A DNA stretch of 64,000 bases from Cymbidium sinense (Eukaryota; Streptophyta; Magnoliopsida; Asparagales; Orchidaceae), in contig JAKCPB010001428.1 in the NCBI GenBank assembly GCA_021442155.1, positions 1 to 64,000 on the forward strand, in the 5' to 3' direction. A program made the translations under genes and the position numbers. Each line of letters opens with the position of its first letter. Positions within the stretch are counted from its first letter, which is position 1. The notes beneath the pieces were generated by a model. The model did not search any database, was not told the DNA's origin, and saw nothing but the letters and a program-made list of their open reading frames with translations. Shown here in pieces: positions 58,791 to 64,000 of the stretch.

Positions 58791-60987
58791 TTTTATTAGT
58801 TTTGGTTTAGGTTTGTTTTTTTAATCATTTAGTTTATTTAGTTTAGGTTTAGGGTTTAGGGTTTAGGTTTTTTTAAGGTTTAGAGTTAAGGGTGTGTAGG
58901 GTCAGGCTTGTTTTTAAGGTTTAGGTTAGGTTTAGGGTTAGGTTTAGTTTAGGGTTTAGGCTCAGGTTTAGGGTTTTGGGGTTTAGGGTGGTGTAGGGTT
59001 GTAGCTTTAGGGTTTGAGAGTGTAGTTTCAGGTGTTTTAGTTGTGGTTTAGTGTGGTATTGTAGTCAGTTTAGGGTTTTTCTTAATTAAGCAAAATGATA
59101 GGTTTAGTTTATTTAGTTTATTTATTTATTTTTAGTTTTATTTTATTTATTATTTTATTTAAGATTATTTTTATTTTATTTAGGTTTATTTTATTTTTAG
59201 GTTTATTTTCTTTTAAGGTTTAGGATTTTTAGGTTTATTTTTTAGTTGAGCTTTATTTTTAATTTATTTTTAAGTTCAGGTTTTAATTTTAGATTTATTT
59301 AAGGTTTTAATTTTTAGTTTAGGTTTAGGTTTTTTTTAATTTATTTTATTTTATTTAGTTAAGGTTTAGGTTTAGGTTTAGTTTATATTTATTTTCATTT
59401 AGTTTATTTTAATTTAGGATTAGGTATATTTAAATTTTTTTTTTATTTTAGGTTTAGTTTTTATTTTTAGTTTAAGGTTTATGTTTTATTTTTTATTTAT
59501 TTTGGTTTTATTTTAGGTTTAGGCTTTTATTTTATTTTATTTTTAGGTTTATTTTATTTTAATGCTAATTTTTATTTTATTTTTTTATTTTAAGTTCATT
59601 TTTTTTTAATTTAGTTTAGGTTTTTATTTATTTTAAGTTAGTTTAGCTTTGATTTTTATTTTATTTTATTTTAGGTTTAGATTGTGGGTATAGTTTTTTC
59701 ATTTTAATTTTAGTTTTAGTTTTATTTTATTTCTTCATTTATAGGTATATTTATTTATTTTATTTATTGGTTTTATTTAGTTTAGATTTAGGATTTTAGA
59801 TTTCTACAGTTTAGGATTTAGGGTTTAGGGTTTATGGTTATTGATTTTAGGGGTTAGGATTTAGGGTTTAGGGTTTAGAGTTTAGAGTTTAGGGTTTAGG
59901 GTTTAGGGTTTAGGGTTTAAGATTTGTGTCAACCGAGTTACCTTCCAAGCATCCGCAACATCAACATTTAGGGTTTAGTGTTTAGATTTGTGGTTTACTT
60001 TTTGTGATTGTGGATCAGGTTTAGTGTTGCAGGTTTTGGGTGGGTGGTTAGTTAGTGTTTAGCATTTAAAGAGGGTTTAGTATATAGTATTTAAAAAAAA
60101 TAATTAAGCAAACCCCAGTTTAGATTTATTTAATTAGTTTATCTTTATTTATTTTATATTTTATTTTATTTTATTTAGGTTTATTTTGTATTTTATTTTG
60201 TTTAATTTATTTAGGTTTAGCTCATTAGTTTATTTATGAATTTTATTTTTATTTTAGCTCAGTCCCTGGTTTTTGGGTGGGTTTGCCTGTGGCCTGTGGC
60301 CCAAGGCTCAGGGCTCAGGGTTGGGTTTAGGGTTGGGCCCAGGTCAGCCCAGGGTCAGGGCCTGGGTGGCCTGGCTCAGGGCTCAGTGGCTCAGAGTTTA
60401 GTGGCCGGGACAGTGGATGGTCTGGTTTGGGTTTGGGGTTTAGTGTTTAGGTCTTGATCAGTTTATGTTTAGGGTTTAGGTTAGGGTTTATGGCCCAGGT
60501 CAGGGGTTTTTTTGTATTAGGCTCAGCCCAGGGTTTAGGTTTTGCCCAGTTTAGGTTAGTTAGTTTATTTTTTAAATCAAACCAACTGGCTAAGCCTTTT
60601 AGTTTTAGTTTTTAGTTTATCTTATTAATCTTAAGGTTTTATTTATCTTATTTAAGTTTAATTTTTATTTATTTTATTTTATTTATGTAAGTTTAAGTCT
60701 TAGTTTTCATTATCTTTATTTTATATGTTTTTTATTTTATTTTGGTTTTATTATTAATTGAGGTTTAGGTTTTGTGGTTAGGTTTTAGTTTTGGGTTTTA
60801 GTGTTAGAGGTTTTAGGGTTTAGAGTTTAGGGTTTGGGGTTTTATGGTTTAGGGTTTTGGGTTTAGGGTTTTAGGATTTTAGGGATTAAGGTTTAGGGTT
60901 TAGGGTTAGAATTTTTTTATTTATTATATTTTTATGTTTATTTTTAGTGTTTAGGGTTCAGGTTTTAGTTTAGGGTTTAAAGTTTTT
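58791..60987 (+). repeat. Telomere-like DNA, three module openings
   Basis: Openings lie at 59074-59110, 60090-60125 and 60567-60600. The first module closes near 59800 (0.73 kb). A run of four TTTAGGG units lies at 59888-59915. A C-richer stretch (60255-60560) carries GGCCCAGG and GGCTCAGGG words and a false open frame (60236-60457). A short foreign piece at 59933-59967 is listed apart. No genes. Confidence 0.85.
59933..59967 (+). repeat. Short retroelement shard inside telomere-like DNA
   Basis: About 35 bases containing GAGTTACC and AAGCATCCGCAACATCAACAT-type text resemble the second RNase H region of units A (6885-6925) and B (50200-50245). TTTAGGG units flank it on both sides. It is too short to carry function; it looks like filler at a repaired break. 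Confidence 0.6.
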
Positions 60988-61357
60988 GGTTTTTTTAACA
61001 GAGAATAAATTTAGATTTAACATTTTTTTTCTTTTCGATTTCATAAGCAACAATTCAAATCGGGCGTTCTTTGGTTTCTCCATTTCCCATCAGAACCACC
61101 CCTGTCTCTCGAGTAGTTGGATCCGCCATCTTATCCTTATTCCCTCCATCCACCACCACCATAGCTGTAACCTCCATCACACCTCCCGCCTCCATAACCA
61201 CCACTGCTCTAACCACCACCTCCATATCCACCAGCACCTCTAGATCCCCCACCATCACTACAATAACCACCACCTCTGCCTTCACCTCCATCACACGATC
61301 TAGAATGAGCATGGTTGACGGTGACATTCCTACCATCAAGGTTCGTCTGATTCTTAG
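60988..61357 (-). pseudogene. GRP fragment copy 10 (shortened 3' UTR)
   Basis: The correct frame on - gives an RRM end (NVTVNHAHSRS) then GGEGRGGGYCSDGGGSRGAGGY with only a few breaks, so the tail is among the best kept. The 3' UTR is short: about 130 bases present in copies 8 and 11 are missing near 61045. The right border is AAGAATCAG at 61355. The valine/methionine-rich frame at 61055-61339 is the wrong phase of the same DNA. Confidence 0.85.
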
Positions 61358-62111
61358 GGTTTAGGTTTAAGTTTAGTTTATTTGGCTTAGTTAATTTTTT
61401 TAATTTATTTAGTTACTTTAGGTTTTGGTTTAGGGTTTGAGGTTTGGCTTTAGCCAGGGTTCATGTTAGGTTTAGGGTTTAGGGTTTAGTTTAGGATTCA
61501 AGGTTTAGTGTTTAGGGTTGGGTTTGGGTTTAGGTTTGGTTAGGTTGATTGTTTAGGGTTTAGGGTTGTAGGTTTAATATTATAGGTTAATGGTTAGTTT
61601 TAGGGTTTAGGGTTTAGGGTTTAGGGTTTTGGATTAATGGTTTATGGTTTTTTTTAATTAAGTAAACAGTAGGTTTAGGTTTATTTTTTATTTTTATTTA
61701 GGTTTATGTTTTACTTTTATTTAGTTTAGTTTATTTATTTTAGGTTTATTTATTTAGTTTAGTCTCTTTATTTTAGTTTGTTTTTTCACGTTTAGGTTTA
61801 GGTTTTGTTTATTTTAAGTTTAGTTATATTTTTATTTATTTATTAGGTTTAAGTTTTTTTTTAAAGTTTAGGTTTAGGTTTTTATTTTATTTTTTTAGTT
61901 TTAGGTTGTAGGTTTTTATTTTAGGTTTATTTTTAGGTTTTATTTTTTAGTTTAGGTTTAGGTTTTGGTTTAGTTTCTTTTAGGCTTAGGTTTAGGTTTT
62001 ATTTATTTTAGTATAGATTTAAGTTTATTTTACTTTTTATTTTAGGATTAGGTTTTCTTTCTTTTTTTTAGTTTAGAGATCAGGATTTAGTTTAGAGTTT
62101 AGAGTTTTTGG
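61358..62111 (+). repeat. Telomere-like DNA, one shortened AT-rich module
   Basis: A TTTAGGG block (61358-61645) is followed by a module opening at 61648-61690 and only about 0.45 kb of AT-rich text before copy 11. No genes. Confidence 0.8.
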
Positions 62112-62602
62112 TTTTTTTTAACTGAAAATAATTTAATTTCAACATTTCTTGTTTTCGATTTCATTAACCAAGTAACACACCAAGTTTTCTAAGACATAAG
62201 CGATGACATAGATAAAAAATGAGCACACATAGAGCAAAACAAAATCCCTAGATAACTAGAATCATCTCTACTGTAAAGACACAATTCCTTAAGCAGCAAA
62301 TTAGATCGATCATTCTTCAGTTTCTCTATTTTCCATCAGAACCACCCCGGCCTGTCGAGTAGCAGGCTCGGCCATCATATCCCCACTCTCTCCCTCTGCC
62401 ACCACCACCATTATAACCTCCGTCGCTCCTCCCACCTCCATAACTACCACAGCTCTAACCACCACCACCATATCCACCAACACCCCCAGATCACCCCACA
62501 ACCACTACGATAACCGCCACTTCCGCTTCGCCTCCACCGTGAAATATATATTGAGCCTAGTTGACGGTGATGCTCTTGCAGTCAAGGTTCTGCCCATTCA
62601 TA
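62112..62602 (-). pseudogene. GRP fragment copy 11
   Basis: Border ATGAATGGGC at 62602, then NGQNLDCKSITVN, stop, AQ: the RRM end with one stop where Gln or Glu is usual. The tail shifts frame near 62530, so later glycine codons are read as V/M in the open frame at 62310-62501. The C-terminus resembles RGGSDGK, stop. The 3' UTR is complete (62115-62315) and ends in an A-run. Confidence 0.85.
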
Positions 62603-64000
62603 GGGTTTAGGTTTAGGTTTAGGTTTATTTTTTAATTTATTTAGTTACTTTAGGTTTAAGTTTAAGGTTTAGGGTTAGGGTTTAGGGTTTAGGGCTTAGG
62701 GTTTAGGGTTTAGGGTTTAGGGTATTAGGATTTATTCTTTTAGGGTTTAGGGTTCAGGATTAAGGTTTAGGGTTTTTTAGAGTTTAAGGTTTAGTGTTTA
62801 GGGTTTAGGGTTTAGGTCTTAGGATTTAGTGTTTAAGGTTTTTTTAAAATTAAGTAAACCTATAGGTTTAAGATTATTTAGTATATTTAGTTTATTTTTT
62901 ATTTTAGTTTACATTATTTTTTATTTTTATTTAAGTTTATTTTTTATTTTTATTTAGTTTAATTTATTTATTTTAGTATAGGTTTTTTTTAATTTATTTT
63001 TGGTTTAGGTTTAAGTTTAGGTTTATTTTTTAGTTGAGTTCTACTTTTATTTTATTTTTTATATTTAGGTTTTATTTTTATTTTTTGGTTTAGGTTTAGT
63101 TTTTTATTTTTCATTTCTTAAGTTTAGGTTTTAGGATTTTATTTTAGGTTTATTTTTATGTTTTATTTTTTTAGTTTATGTGTTGGTTTATGTTTAGTTT
63201 ATTTTATTTTATTTAGTTTATTTTAGGTTTAGGTTTTATTTATTTTAGCTTAGTTTATTTTAGTTTAGGTTTAGGTTTATTTTATTTTTATTTTAAGTTT
63301 AGTTTTTTTTTAGTTTATGATTTAGGTTTTATTATTTATTTATTTTTAAGCTTTATTTTTAAGTTTATTTTTAGTTCGTTTTATTTAGTTTTATTTTATT
63401 TTATTTTAAGTTTATTTTATTTTTTATTTTATGTTTAGTTTTATTTTATTTATGTTTTTTTATTTCGTGTTGAGTTTATTTTCAGTTTAGTTTAGGTTTT
63501 ATTTATTTTATTTTAGTTTTTTATTTATTTTTTGGTCCAGGTTTAGGTTTTAGATGTGGTTAATTTAATTTTATTTATTTTATTTTAGATCTTTAGTTTA
63601 GGTTTAGGTTTTAGGTTTTGTGGTTCACTACCAGATTTAGGGTTTTGGGTTTAGGGTTTGTGGTTTAGGGTTTTGATTTAGTTAGGGTTCAGTCAAGTGG
63701 TCTGTTAGTTAGTATTTAGGGTTTCATTTTCTCAGATTTGGGTTTTTTGGGCATGGGTTTTGGATTTTGTGTTATTTTAGAGTTTAGAGTTTAGGTTTTA
63801 GGGTTTAGTGTTTAGGGGTTTAGGTCAGTTTTATTTGGGTTTAAGATTTAGGGTTTTTTTAGTTTATTTATTGATAGTTTAGTTTAGGTTTTTATTTTAT
63901 TTATTTTATTTTTAGGTTTTTAGGTTTAGTTTAGGTTTAGTTTTTATTTTAGTTTAGGTTTTATTTTTTTAGTTTATATAGTTTAGTTTAGTTTTTATTT
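62603..64000 (+). repeat. Telomere-like DNA, one AT-rich module and following block
   Basis: A TTTAGGG block at 62610-62835 includes a run of about three units near 62695-62715. A module opens at 62838-62880 and closes near 63630 (0.79 kb). A degenerate block and the start of further AT-rich text run to the window end. No genes. Confidence 0.85.

Noticed and set aside
60236..60457. 73-residue open frame with V/G/Q-rich repeats
   Set aside because: It arises from GGCTCAGGG/GGCCCAGG variant telomere words.
61055..61364. Overlapping + and - strand open frames with V/M-rich or T/S/P-rich products
   Set aside because: They are wrong-phase readings of the GRP glycine-rich tail. The same holds for 56015-56324 and 62310-62501.
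1..64000. CRISPR array, because of the many short regular repeats
   Set aside because: No constant repeat with unique spacers; the units are TTTAGGG-type and continuous, in a plant genome.

Overview
The window looks like plant nuclear repeat DNA. No intact protein-coding gene, rRNA or tRNA was recognised. The evidence for a plant is the Arabidopsis-type telomere motif TTTAGGG, a Ty3/gypsy element with the second (archaeal-type) RNase H of the Tat lineage, LINE remnants of plant type (DUF4283 ORF1; zf-RVT plus RNase H in ORF2), and fragments of a plant glycine-rich RNA-binding protein gene. The species cannot be named from this sequence.

The matrix is degenerate telomere-like DNA. Wherever it occurs, its G-rich strand is the + strand. 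It is not random decay. About twenty places share a landmark close to TTTTTTAAATTAAGTAAAC followed by GTAGGTTTAGGTTTATTT. Each landmark opens an AT-rich module of usually about 0.7 kb made of TTTTATTT/TTTAGG words. The module often closes with TTTTATTTAGTTTAGG and is followed by a block of near-canonical TTTAGGG repeats. In eleven cases that block leads into a 0.3-0.5 kb fragment, always on the - strand, of the last coding part and 3' UTR of a glycine-rich RNA-binding protein (GRP) gene. The window is therefore best read as a composite higher-order repeat (macrosatellite) that carries a dead gene fragment.

Layout: 1-510 telomere-like DNA; 511-11590 retroelement unit A; 11591-16814 telomere-like modules; 16815-35456 GRP copies 1-3 with four LINE remnants (all - strand) between modules; 35457-43734 GRP copies 4-7 with modules; 43735-55590 retroelement unit B, a diverged second copy of unit A in the same orientation; 55591-64000 GRP copies 8-11 with modules. 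Units A and B are both flanked directly by TTTAGGG DNA. They carry ruined gag/pre-RT, RT (YVDD), RNase H, second RNase H and integrase on the + strand.

Nothing here is likely to make a functional protein. Every recognisable reading frame is broken by frameshifts and stops. The points worth following are the composite satellite, the repeated GRP fragment with constant breakpoints, a chain of short hairpins with changing arms and a similar loop in the retroelement 3' region, a LINE copy that joins ORF1 to a 3' region without ORF2, and base patterns that could partly be long-read telomere base-calling errors.
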